In this document: one piece after another, positions 27,101 to 34,619 of the stretch
Numbering within the stretch: position 1 is the first letter of the stretch
Layout: each line of letters begins with the position of its first letter
DNA from: Clostridia bacterium
GTDB taxonomy: Bacteria; Bacillota; Clostridia; Lachnospirales; Lachnospiraceae
NCBI GenBank assembly: GCA_026000945.1
Contig: BNZI01000002.1
Coordinates: 62,001 to 126,000, forward strand
Length of the DNA: 64,000 nucleotides
Direction: 5' to 3'
Position numbers and translations under genes: made by a program
Notes under the pieces: generated by a model
The model's database searches: none
Seen by the model: the letters and a program-made list of their open reading frames with translations, nothing else
What the model was told of the DNA's origin: nothing

Positions 27101-28373
27101 TACCTTTAATAATCTTTCTACCATCAATTTTGAAACAACTAAATTAAATAAAATTAAATCTCAACATAAAACACTATTTGTTTATCCCATTTGTGAATCC
27201 GTTAGTGTCTTCCCTCCTGTATTTAAAAAGCATGGAATGAAAAGCGAGATGATGAAAGAAACCGATGATTTTTCCAATGCCTTAGGGAAAAAATATTCTA
27301 ATGAAAAACATTGCAGAACCTATCAAGTAATGATTGGCGATTATTTAGCTTTAACACAAAAAAGGCAAGAATTTTTTGATAAGCAAGCTGCTATTTTGAT
27401 GTTTGATTATGACGGTGCGTGCAGATTATCTTTATTTAAATCTTTACATCATAAAGTTTTAGTAGAGAGCGGGGTACCTGAATTAGATATTTTCAGTCTC
27501 TTAATTGATGATCCGCTAGAATGGGTAAGTCATTTTGGTCTTACAATTGCAGTTGATTTATGGAAATCTATGCTTTGCTTAGATTATCTGCATAGATATG
27601 CGGTGGAAATGCGTCCATTGGAATTGATCAAAGGAGATACAAACAAGGCATATCAAGAAGCTAAAGAAGATTTCTTCCAATGTATTCAAAACGGAACAAT
27701 TGTTCGTGGGTTTAAAGCAGCGATGAATAAAATTCAACATATCTCTAAACAAAAAAAAGACGTGTACACGGTCGGTGTAACAGGAGATGGTTTTACACGT
27801 GTGCATAAATATGGAATGGATCCTATTTTTGAAAAAGTTGAATCCATGGGGGGACAAGTACTTTTGCCTCCGTCATGGAATGATTTTATTAATTTTGGTT
27901 CATATAAACGAAGCGAAACGCTTGCCAAAAACCAAAGACACGTTATATCACTTGCCAATCGGGCTGCAAGTGCTGTTTTAGATTATTTCAAAAAAGAAAT
28001 TCAACGCATTGCAGAAAAGTATTCTGATCATTTCAAAGAACCTACAATTCAAGAAATTACTGCATATTCGCAGAAATATGTAAACTGTGAAATCAATCCC
28101 GTAATTCCTTCAATGTTTATTGGTAAAACCGTTGACTTTGTGCTCAACGATCAGGTAGACGGAATAATCAATGCCTATGGTTTTAATTGCTGTTTAGGAA
28201 AAATTACCACTGCATGTATTAATAAATTTCGATATGAAGAAAGCCTCGTGCCAATGTTTACTTTTATTGACGATGGATTAAAGCAAACAAACACACTAAC
28301 CAGAGTTGAAGCATTTATGGAACAAGTGAAACAATACCATCATATCAAAATGCCGGAGGTAAGCCATGCATAA
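24159..28373 (+). CDS. Double 2-hydroxyacyl-CoA dehydratase activase / DUF2229 protein (PlsA-like architecture)
   Basis: The 1404-residue protein carries two BadF/BadG/BcrA/HgdC-type ASKHA ATPase domains in tandem (about 1-275 and 318-575). Each has IDxGSVSVK, VTGSGR, IEIGGQDSK and CAAGTGSF. The [4Fe-4S]-ligand cysteines occur in each half (first half Cys 133 and Cys 172; second half KTCAAGTG and SRCTVF), so a cluster that bridges a homodimer in HgdC could form within one chain. A Cys-rich segment (CKDCSNHCM) and a DUF2229/HgdB-like half with PVDTCYPIRC follow. Such proteins drive ATP-dependent, radical-type reductions. The same architecture was reported for the anaerobic plasmalogen synthase PlsA of Clostridium perfringens, so ether-lipid formation is one option. 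It overlaps the next gene by eight bases. Confidence 0.83.
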   Translation: MKHYLGIDCGSVSVKIAIINEQYEILYEQYKRSNGSPVRTLQKLLTEYAIRKHLHKIVSFSGIFVTGSGRFLIEKLLGAFPCNEISAHGKAAGYFYPKAQSIIEIGGQDSKLIFLESDGQISRIADSQMNDVCAAGTGSFLDQQAYRMGIDSIELSSRSLDSNNPSKISGRCSVFAKTDMIHLQQDAVPKEDISYGLCMAVVRTYIENLAKGRKIKAPILFQGGVANNQGVIRAFKEILKLSDDQIIVPNHFDTMGAIGAVIYGLENHLEREISTAGLSDLLNVKHDNTQKQSSLSPLSTELIETLEENFAPCTQEVYLGIDVGSVSVKMAVLNDQGHLCFKYYTNNESDPLAALTTCFHEFKEQFSQFSNSPKILGVGVTGSGRDYIGRCIGADVVKNEITAQAKGCQYLAPNTEVIIEIGGQDSKYIRMNHGYVVDFVMNKTCAAGTGSFLTEQSDRLSVSIEDFSQLAFASVSPIDVGSRCTVFMETDCIHHQQNGASKEDIIAGLSYSIAHNYLDKVAYNKPFIGNISIQGGIASNLSVVSALSMVLNEKITVVPHHEVSGAVGIALLAKEASNGQSRFSGFDFETKIEKKQQITCKDCSNHCMLQLTKFRDGSRTITGSICDKFEQSERDITACIPNVFAQRKELLEQTAAISTKKRKKIGIPKFLLFYELYPLWRNFFEELGFEVVVSDTISKEIYQKSLGKIPVDTCYPIRCTYSIVENLMAKGVDYVYLPYISNMREDNYQTHHSHNCQYVQHIPDLITSAFNNIPVLKHTMAFKDSDSIVLQSFIGLGNQLNKSKEEVIKAYETGMLALKEFKESCIHIGSQALVELGKFKKAFVLIGHSYVLHEEFFNMNLVQRLMKMGMPTISADMLPLKTAIKKASTVDLHWKTNNHAVNAIDFIDQYNQTHDNMLLPIFITQFGCAADSMLTPYLKDLLGENPWLEIEVDEHNSITGVLTRCEAFWDSVLTKKDVLNTTFNNLSTINFETTKLNKIKSQHKTLFVYPICESVSVFPPVFKKHGMKSEMMKETDDFSNALGKKYSNEKHCRTYQVMIGDYLALTQKRQEFFDKQAAILMFDYDGACRLSLFKSLHHKVLVESGVPELDIFSLLIDDPLEWVSHFGLTIAVDLWKSMLCLDYLHRYAVEMRPLELIKGDTNKAYQEAKEDFFQCIQNGTIVRGFKAAMNKIQHISKQKKDVYTVGVTGDGFTRVHKYGMDPIFEKVESMGGQVLLPPSWNDFINFGSYKRSETLAKNQRHVISLANRAASAVLDYFKKEIQRIAEKYSDHFKEPTIQEITAYSQKYVNCEINPVIPSMFIGKTVDFVLNDQVDGIINAYGFNCCLGKITTACINKFRYEESLVPMFTFIDDGLKQTNTLTRVEAFMEQVKQYHHIKMPEVSHA

Positions 28374-29154
28374 TGGAAAAAAAAACGTTTTAATTACAGG
28401 GACAACGAGTGGTATCGGTGAAGCACTTGCAAAACAATTTGCAACTAGAGGTTACGGATTAGTATTCGTATCGAGAAGTAAAGAAAAACTAATTAAGCAA
28501 AAAACAGCATTTGAAAGAAAATACTCTGTACCGATATATATTATTGAAAAAGATTTATGTGAAGAGAATGCACCGGCCGAAATTTACCAAGAACTAAAAG
28601 AAGTTGGTATATCCATACACATTTTGGTCAATAATGCAGGCTTTAATGAATGTGGTGCTTTTTCCAAAACTCAACTTGAAAAAGAAATTGATATGATTAA
28701 AGTACATGATATTGCGACTACTCGCTTGACTAAATTATTTTTGCCAAACATGATGAAAAGCAAATGGGGACATATTTTAAATTTGGGTTCTATTGGATCC
28801 TATGCACCATTTCCACTCAATGCGGTATATGCTGCTTCAAAAGCTTATATCTTGAATTATTCTTTAGCATTAAGATCTGAATTAAAAAGTAAAAATATCA
28901 ATGTCACAACGCTTACCCCCGGTGCAACGAAGACAGAGTTTGCAGAAAAAGCAGGAATCAATCATACCCTTTTATTTTCCAATTTTGTTCTTTCATCAGA
29001 CAAAGTCGCTAGCAAGGCAGTTAAAGGAATGCTGAAAAAAAAGGCAGTGATTACTCCTGGTATTTATAATAAATTATTGGTATTATCCATGAAGATCACT
29101 CCTTATGCTATATTGCAAAAGATATCTCCTATATTTTATAAGGACGTTGGTTAA
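28366..29154 (+). CDS. Classical short-chain dehydrogenase/reductase
   Basis: A 262-residue SDR with the NADP-type start NVLITGTTSGIGEALAKQF, NNAG, the catalytic Ser in LNLGSIGS and YAASK (YxxxK). Length and end fit the DltE/YqjQ type or ketoacyl reductases. The start lies inside the 3' end of the activase gene (eight-base overlap), and a Shine-Dalgarno (CCGGAGGTAAGCC) precedes it. It is the last gene of the six-gene locus, which is closed by a strong terminator at 29465. The probable role is reduction of a keto or acyl intermediate in the same pathway. Confidence 0.88.
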   Translation: MHNGKKNVLITGTTSGIGEALAKQFATRGYGLVFVSRSKEKLIKQKTAFERKYSVPIYIIEKDLCEENAPAEIYQELKEVGISIHILVNNAGFNECGAFSKTQLEKEIDMIKVHDIATTRLTKLFLPNMMKSKWGHILNLGSIGSYAPFPLNAVYAASKAYILNYSLALRSELKSKNINVTTLTPGATKTEFAEKAGINHTLLFSNFVLSSDKVASKAVKGMLKKKAVITPGIYNKLLVLSMKITPYAILQKISPIFYKDVG

Positions 29155-29347
29155 AACCTTAAAAAAGTAAGTGTATAAGCACTGTGATCATTTAAAGAAT
29201 ATCATTATTGAATATAGTGAAAGAGAGTCTATGCTAATTACTTTCGTCGGTCTATCATTTTGCCAAGTACGTCTTAGAACAGACTGCAAATAATAAAGTA
29301 ATGTTTATCTACTGTGAGACACAAAAAATTTTATACTTGGGAGGCTA

Positions 29348-29440
29348 GAATGTGTTTACACTACTGTGGAGACTCAGATTTTTGGTAGATATACGGTGTG
29401 TATTTCAAGAAAATAAAGAACTTGTAAAACTAGGGAGTAC
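29348..29440. repeat. TIR/R2-related repeat relic
   Basis: AGAATGTGTTTACACTACTG near 29350 is like the terminal repeat of the trpC-trpF element, and the following AGATATACGGTGTGTATTTC with AAGAAAATAAAGAACTTGT is nearly repeated at 6660-6700. It is a partial element; the rest of 29155-29347 shows nothing recognisable. Confidence 0.45.
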
Positions 29441-29464
29441 TTAGCTAAGCATAAATTTGCATGT

Positions 29465-29514
29465 GAATAAAACCTCGTAAAAGATTAACACAAATCTTTT
29501 ACGAGGTTTTATTC
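29465..29514. terminator. Strong bidirectional terminator after the AfsA-like locus
   Basis: A perfect 22-bp inverted repeat (29465-29486 and 29493-29514, centre CTCGTAAAAGATT-aacaca-AATCTTTTACGAG) with a 6-nt loop. The flanks AATAAAA and TTTTATT give U-rich tails on both strands. Confidence 0.85.
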
Positions 29515-29564
29515 ATCAAGTAATAGGCCTATTGAATCTATACTGAATAGATCTTTTGGATTGT

Positions 29565-29593
29565 TTGATTTGTGGGGTAAAATGTGTTATACT
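29565..29593 (+). promoter_or_regulatory. Promoter of the glycerophosphodiesterase-ispF genes
   Basis: TTGATT (29565-29570), 17-bp spacer, TATACT (29588-29593). The initiation point near 29600 lies upstream of the GTG start at 29646 and excludes earlier in-frame starts. Confidence 0.65.
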
Positions 29594-29645
29594 AACTGTA
29601 TTTAAATACTTTACACACAAGAAAAGTAGGAAAAGGGGTTTTGCG

Positions 29646-30488
29646 GTGTTAATATTTTTTATTTTCGCCTTACTTTTAGGTTATGTATTTTTAATTTTCC
29701 CAGGTAAGACTAGCCAACAACAAATCCAATTATTTACATCTTGGGATTATGCTCATCGAGGTTTGCATAATCAACATAAAGGAATACCAGAAAATTCGAT
29801 TGCAGCCATTCAAAACGCCGTAAAACATGGCTACGGTATAGAATTTGATGTACAGATGACCAAAGATAAACAAATTGTTGTTTTTCATGATATGACTTTA
29901 AAACGTGTTTGTCATCAGAAGTTATGGGTACAAGACTGTACCTATGAACAATTGCAAAACTATAGTATTCTAGGAACAAAGGAAAGGATTCCATTATTGT
30001 CAGAAGCTTTGTCTGCGGTAAAAGGAAAAGTTCCTTTATTAATTGAAATTAAATCCTTTGCTTTTAATGGGGAAGTTTGTAATTTATTAGAAAAAGAATT
30101 AAGTCAATATGAAGGAGATTATTGTATAGAATCTTTTAATCCTTTTATTTTGTCTTGGTATAAAAAACATCGTAAGGAAATTTTTCGTGGACAGCTATCT
30201 TCTCCTTATTTATGGAAAGAGTTAGGCTATCGCAAAATTTGGATTGCTATTTGTGTAGCAAATTTGCTATCTAATTTTGTCAGCCGTCCACATTTTATTT
30301 CCTATGCCTATCACGGATGGTATCATCCCAGTTTTATTTTATTAAAAAAAGTTTGGAAAATTCCTACTTTTGGTTGGACATTTAACAATTCCAAATCCTA
30401 TAAAAAGTATAAAAAACGTTATCATTCGGTTATTTTTGAAGGTTTCGTACCAGCTAGGAGAGAAAATGAGAGTAGGAATTGGCTATGA
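29646..30488 (+). CDS. Membrane-anchored glycerophosphodiester phosphodiesterase
   Basis: The GTG at 29646 follows AAAAGGGG and gives 280 residues; the open frame extends upstream, but the promoter overlaps that part. An N-terminal membrane helix ([17 protein letters not shown]) is followed by a GDPD TIM barrel: [32 protein letters not shown] (EFDVQ metal ligands) and [10 protein letters not shown]. The family hydrolyses glycerophosphodiesters to glycerol-3-phosphate and an alcohol; here, with the helix, at the membrane. The 3' end overlaps ispF by 23 bases, so the two are translated together. Confidence 0.88.
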   Translation: MLIFFIFALLLGYVFLIFPGKTSQQQIQLFTSWDYAHRGLHNQHKGIPENSIAAIQNAVKHGYGIEFDVQMTKDKQIVVFHDMTLKRVCHQKLWVQDCTYEQLQNYSILGTKERIPLLSEALSAVKGKVPLLIEIKSFAFNGEVCNLLEKELSQYEGDYCIESFNPFILSWYKKHRKEIFRGQLSSPYLWKELGYRKIWIAICVANLLSNFVSRPHFISYAYHGWYHPSFILLKKVWKIPTFGWTFNNSKSYKKYKKRYHSVIFEGFVPARRENESRNWL

Positions 30489-31020
30489 CGTACATCAGCT
30501 AAACGAAAACAGAAAATTGATTTTGGGAGGCGTACATATTCCCCATAATAAGGGTTTAGCAGGACATTCAGATGCGGATGTCTTGCTTCATGCTATTATG
30601 GATGCTCTATTAGGGGCAGCAGCTTTAGGAGATATCGGACAACATTTTCCCGATACGAATCAACAATATGCTTCTATTTCCAGTTTGATTTTATTGGAAC
30701 AAGTTAAGCAGTTATTAGACAAAGAATTTTATATTATTGGAAATATTGATGCTACCATCATTGCTCAAAATCCGAAGCTTGCCACTTTTATACCGCAAAT
30801 GCGTAAAAATATCGCACAAACTCTTTCGTTATTTGAAAGACAAATTAATATCAAGGCTACTACAGAAGAACATTTGGGTTTTACTGGACGAGAAGAGGGA
30901 ATGTCTGCTCAAGCCATTGTTTGTTTGTATGAAATTGAAAATTATCTATACAATGAAGAAGAACAAGTTGAGAAGGGTTGCGGTAAGTGTTGTGGTTGTT
31001 CAAAAAAATCTGAACATTAA
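30466..31020 (+). CDS. ispF: 2-C-methyl-D-erythritol 2,4-cyclodiphosphate synthase with Cys-rich tail
   Basis: IspF forms the cyclic diphosphate in the MEP isoprenoid pathway. The start [12 protein letters not shown] (metal-binding DxH), [30 protein letters not shown] and the C-terminal [22 protein letters not shown] are all canonical. AGGAG lies seven bases before ATG 30466. The protein is 184 residues, about 25 longer than the usual 158-160. The extra tail ends with a cluster of cysteines (CGKCCGC) that could bind metal and is not part of the known enzyme. Another MEP-pathway gene, ispH, is at 51.7 kb. Confidence 0.94.
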   Translation: MRVGIGYDVHQLNENRKLILGGVHIPHNKGLAGHSDADVLLHAIMDALLGAAALGDIGQHFPDTNQQYASISSLILLEQVKQLLDKEFYIIGNIDATIIAQNPKLATFIPQMRKNIAQTLSLFERQINIKATTEEHLGFTGREEGMSAQAIVCLYEIENYLYNEEEQVEKGCGKCCGCSKKSEH

Positions 31021-31128
31021 TCAGTATGGATTTTATCTATAGGAGTTTTTATATACCAATGAAAAACCGATGATCAATACAACTCTTGATAAAAAATCTG
31101 AGCATTTAATATTAGGTAAGGAGAGTTT

Positions 31129-32274
31129 ATGCATTATTATATACAAGCAGACCGTTTTTTCTTTCCAGAAGGAAGTAAAACGAATGGTTATTTAGAAGTT
31201 CAAAACGGAAAAATTGTGCAGTATTTAACAGAAAAGCCAGATGGAGAAATTTTGGATTACAGAGGGAAATGGATAGCTCCTGGTTTAGTAGATACTCATA
31301 TTCATGGTTTTGCTAACCATGATGTCATGGATTGTGATTTTGATGGAATAAAAGAAATTTCCAAAGCCTTATTAAGTTGTGGAGTAACTTCTTTTTTGCC
31401 AACGACCTTGACCGCTTCGGTAGATAAACTAAATCAAGTTGCAGAAATGATTGGAGAGCATTTTCAAGAAGTAGAGGGTGCAAAGATTCAAGGTATCTTT
31501 TTTGAAGGCCCTTTTTTTACGGAGCAATATAAAGGAGCACAAAATCCAATCTATTTTTTAGATCCTGATTTGACAGTGTTTGAACAATGGCAAAAGCGGG
31601 CACATGGTTTAATTCGCAAAATTGCCATTGCTCCAGAACGCTCGGGCGCAGTAGAATTTATTCAAGAAGTAACAAAACAAGGAGTAACTGTGGCTCTTGC
31701 TCATAGTGCAGCAACTTATCAGCAAGCAAAAGAAGCAGTGGAAGCAGGCGCTCTGGTATTTGTCCATGCTTATAATGGAATGAGCGGCTTAAACCATAGA
31801 GAACCGGGTATGGTGGGCTGTGCCATGAATACAGAGCATACGATAGCAGAAATGATTTGTGATGGACATCATGTGCATCCGGCGGCAGCTGAAATTTTCC
31901 TTAAAGTCAAGACACCAGAACATATCGCTTTAATTACCGATTGTATGCGTGCTGGGGGTATGCCGGACGGAGAATACAGCTTAGGTGAATTTCCAGTGAC
32001 TGTTAAAGAAGGAACTGCACGTCTAAGTTCTGGAAATTTAGCAGGGAGTATTTTGCAATTATTTCAAGGGGTGAAAAATGTAGTAGATTGGAATATTGCT
32101 ACAATTGAAGAAGCAATTCATATGGCTTCTTTTGTACCGGCAAAAAGCGTACACATTGAAAAACAATGTGGAAGCATTTTACCAGGATTATCAGCAGATT
32201 TTCTTGTGTTGTCACCAGAAATGACTCTACTAGAGACTTATTTGGACGGAGTATCCTCATATCATCTAAAGTAA
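31129..32274 (+). CDS. nagA: N-acetylglucosamine-6-phosphate deacetylase
   Basis: A 381-residue amidohydrolase that removes acetate from GlcNAc-6-phosphate in amino-sugar recycling. Motifs are the metal site GLVDTHIHGF, FFEGPFF (metal-bound Glu), VALAHSAATY, HAYNGMSGLNHREPGMVG, DGHHVHP and the catalytic Asp in ITDCMRAGG, with LSSGNLAGSILQL near the end. AAGGAG precedes the ATG by seven bases. nagB is not adjacent. A hairpin at 32312 follows. Confidence 0.95.
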   Translation: MHYYIQADRFFFPEGSKTNGYLEVQNGKIVQYLTEKPDGEILDYRGKWIAPGLVDTHIHGFANHDVMDCDFDGIKEISKALLSCGVTSFLPTTLTASVDKLNQVAEMIGEHFQEVEGAKIQGIFFEGPFFTEQYKGAQNPIYFLDPDLTVFEQWQKRAHGLIRKIAIAPERSGAVEFIQEVTKQGVTVALAHSAATYQQAKEAVEAGALVFVHAYNGMSGLNHREPGMVGCAMNTEHTIAEMICDGHHVHPAAAEIFLKVKTPEHIALITDCMRAGGMPDGEYSLGEFPVTVKEGTARLSSGNLAGSILQLFQGVKNVVDWNIATIEEAIHMASFVPAKSVHIEKQCGSILPGLSADFLVLSPEMTLLETYLDGVSSYHLK

Positions 32275-32311
32275 AGCGAAGTAGCTCAAAGATGGGCAAC
32301 CTGCTACCTAG

Positions 32312-32350
32312 AAGTCTGTATTCTAAAACTATAGAATACAGACTTTGTTA
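32312..32350 (+). terminator. Terminator of nagA
   Basis: AAGTCTGTATTCTA (32312-32325) and its complement (32332-32345) form a 14-bp stem with a six-base loop, followed by TGTTAATT. Confidence 0.65.
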
Positions 32351-32432
32351 ATTACAATATGATGATATCTGACAAGCGGCAGGTTTGCCTCCTATATCGC
32401 TCGTTAAATTCTTGAAAATTTGTTTGAACCAA

Positions 32433-32466
32433 TATTTGACGGGCGGCAAAATGCCGCCCCTACGTT
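32433..32466. repeat. R3 REP-like palindrome
   Basis: GGGCGGCA-aaa-TGCCGCCC (32441-32459) followed by CTACGT, the fullest copy of a short GC-rich palindrome found in at least six places in the window. Confidence 0.75.
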
Positions 32467-32539
32467 AACTTGATAGATAACTATTTAAAGGCAAAATGCG
32501 GATATCAATACCTATATTCTTTTTTGGAAGGAGTGCGAC

Positions 32540-33388
32540 ATGAAACTAAAAGAAATTCTGGATATATTAGAAAATTTTTCTCCTCTTCATTTAGCTTGTT
32601 CATGGGATAATCCCGGCTTGCTTTATGGAAATTTAAACAAAGATATTCAAAGCGTTTATCTTTGTTTAGATATTACCAATCGTATTTTAGAAGATGCCAG
32701 AGAAAAAGGAGTTGATTTAATTCTTTCTCATCATCCTTTGATTTTTTCTCCTTTATCTACACTGGATGGAAGACATTTAGGATCTTCTAAAGTTTGTCAA
32801 TTGGTACAAGCAGATATTGCTGCTTACAGTATACATACAAATTTTGATGTTGTCCCTGATGGTATGGGAAAAATAGCGGCAGAAGTCTTAGGGCTTGCCA
32901 TAGAAAAACCCTTAGAAAAGCTGGGAGAATTTCAAAATAAAGCTTATGGTATCGGGGTGATCGGACATTTTTATTCGGAAGAATCACAAAATAACATTGA
33001 AGAAGTACCACTTTCAATCGTTTTAGATCGAGTAAAAAAAAGATTCGAGTTAGAACAGTTGATTTATTATGGTTCTTTGCAAAAATCTATACAAAAAATT
33101 GCTTTATCCCCTGGTTCAGGCAAGGGCATGAGCAAAATGGCATGGGAAATGGGAGCAGATGTTTTAATTAGTGGAGATATTACACATCATGAAGCTATTG
33201 ATGCTTTGGATATGGGTTTAGCTGTGATTGATGCAGGACATTATGGGATAGAATATCTTTTTGTCTATTTTTTTCAAAACTTTTTACAAAAACATTTTGG
33301 AGAACATTTAGAAATATTTTGTGAAAGTAAAACACTTCCTAATCAAGTTTACCATGAATCAAGTAACTCCAATGCTCAGAGGGCTTAA
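32540..33388 (+). CDS. Nif3-like dinuclear metal centre protein (YqfO/DUF34 family)
   Basis: A 282-residue protein of the NIF3/GTP cyclohydrolase I type 2 family: LILSHHPLIF (metal-binding His pair), YSIHTNFDVVPDGM and SGDITHHEAIDALDMGLAVIDAGHYGIE. These provide the residues of the di-metal centre in hexameric rings. It lacks the inserted middle domain of the long YqfO form. AAGGAG precedes the ATG. The biochemical function of the family is unsettled. In many Firmicutes it lies next to a tRNA methyltransferase gene, which is not the case here. Confidence 0.9.
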   Translation: MKLKEILDILENFSPLHLACSWDNPGLLYGNLNKDIQSVYLCLDITNRILEDAREKGVDLILSHHPLIFSPLSTLDGRHLGSSKVCQLVQADIAAYSIHTNFDVVPDGMGKIAAEVLGLAIEKPLEKLGEFQNKAYGIGVIGHFYSEESQNNIEEVPLSIVLDRVKKRFELEQLIYYGSLQKSIQKIALSPGSGKGMSKMAWEMGADVLISGDITHHEAIDALDMGLAVIDAGHYGIEYLFVYFFQNFLQKHFGEHLEIFCESKTLPNQVYHESSNSNAQRA

Positions 33389-33477
33389 AGCACTTATTTC
33401 CAGAAAAATTGCTTATGCATTTGACCAAAAGAAGGCATTGCAATGATTAAAGCACAAATTTGCGACTGAACCAAGTA

Positions 33478-33505
33478 TACCCTGCCTTTAGGCAGGGTAA
33501 TTTTA
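33478..33505 (+). terminator. Terminator after the Nif3-like gene
   Basis: TACCCTGCCT-tt-AGGCAGGGTA (33478-33499) followed by ATTTTAACT. Confidence 0.7.
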
Positions 33506-33636
33506 ACTAAATACATATTGATTAAAGTGTTTCATTTGCAACTTGAATTCCGTATTGATTTCAATCTTTTGACACAGTGAAAGATTAATCAACATCATGA
33601 CGTACCTAATAAAGACAATAAAATGAGGTTTATGAA

Positions 33637-34218
33637 ATGAAAAAAAATGTATTACTCATCTTTGCCTATCCAACGCATGATAACTTAAATTATGCGATAT
33701 ATGAGCAGATAAAAAAGGGCTTAGAAGAGGGTGGGCATCAGATCAAGATACTTGATTTATATGCAGAAAAATTTGATCCCGTCCTGATTTTTAATCAAGA
33801 ACAACGCAGACGAGACATTCAGCATCGTCCAGAAACTAAACGATATAGAGAGCAAATATTGTGGGCAAATCATCTTGTGTTTATTTTTCCGATTTGGTGG
33901 GGTGGTATGCCAGCAATTTTAAAGGGATACATTGATAAAGTATTTGCAACAGGATTTGCATACCATTTTGAGGGAGTTCTACCACGAGGACATCTCAGAG
34001 GAAAAACAGCATGGATTATCACAACAGATGATACTCCTGCGCCCGTAGGATTTTTTATGCAAGATTATGGGAAGGTACTCAAGAAACAAATTTTGTCCAC
34101 GATGACTGGGATTAAACCGACAAAACATCTTAAGTTCACTTATGTTAAAGGAAGAAAACCAGAAACAATCAAACGTTGGTTAGCAAAGTGCTACCAGCTA
34201 GGGCGAAATGGCTTATAA
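33637..34218 (+). CDS. Flavodoxin-fold NAD(P)H quinone oxidoreductase
   Basis: The 193 residues follow the NQO1/MdaB/KefF pattern: LLIFAYPTHDNLNYAIYEQIKKGLEEGGHQIKILDLY, the FMN-contacting FIFPIWWGGMPAILKGYIDKVFATGFAY and GKTAWIITTDDTP. Such enzymes reduce quinones or nitroaromatics by two electrons with bound FMN. It lies alone, with GAGG upstream of its ATG. The true acceptor is unknown. Confidence 0.87.
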   Translation: MKKNVLLIFAYPTHDNLNYAIYEQIKKGLEEGGHQIKILDLYAEKFDPVLIFNQEQRRRDIQHRPETKRYREQILWANHLVFIFPIWWGGMPAILKGYIDKVFATGFAYHFEGVLPRGHLRGKTAWIITTDDTPAPVGFFMQDYGKVLKKQILSTMTGIKPTKHLKFTYVKGRKPETIKRWLAKCYQLGRNGL

Positions 34219-34349
34219 GATATATGTTGAAAATGAGAAAATCTCTGATGTTGCTGTTTGAGATAATATCAGGAATTTCTTGTTACCTTTATAGGGTGCT
34301 CATTGTTAGAAAATACGTAAAAATGACACAAAAAATGGTACTTTGCATT

Positions 34350-34390
34350 GCCTGCCCATTCTGGCAGGCGGCAGAATGCCACCCCTACGT
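34350..34390. repeat. R3 REP-like palindrome, variant
   Basis: GCCTGCC-cattct-GGCAGGC overlaps GGCGGCAGAATGCCACCCCT, giving two alternative stems, followed by ACGT as in the other R3 copies. Confidence 0.6.
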
Positions 34391-34411
34391 TTCAATCTGA
34401 AATTTTTATGT

Positions 34412-34457
34412 AAGCCCCATATTCCTCTGCCGGTACAGACAGAGGAATATGGGGCTT
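34412..34457. terminator. Perfect inverted repeat between converging genes
   Basis: An 18-bp perfect stem (AAGCCCCATATTCCTCTG at 34412-34429 and complement 34440-34457) with a ten-base loop. It lies between the quinone reductase gene and the 3' end of the giant surface protein gene. There is no U-run on either strand, so a terminator role is only likely from its position. Confidence 0.5.
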
Positions 34458-34619
34458 GATTACGCTAAATAGCAGGAAACAACATGCACTAAATTGCTTT
34501 TGATCTATTGATATCCAGGAGTACAATATAGATTTTCGGATAAATGTTTTCATCAATTGATGAATCATCAAGAATCTATATTGAAAACATAAATTTAGTG
34601 AAAAATATTGCTCAGTTGA

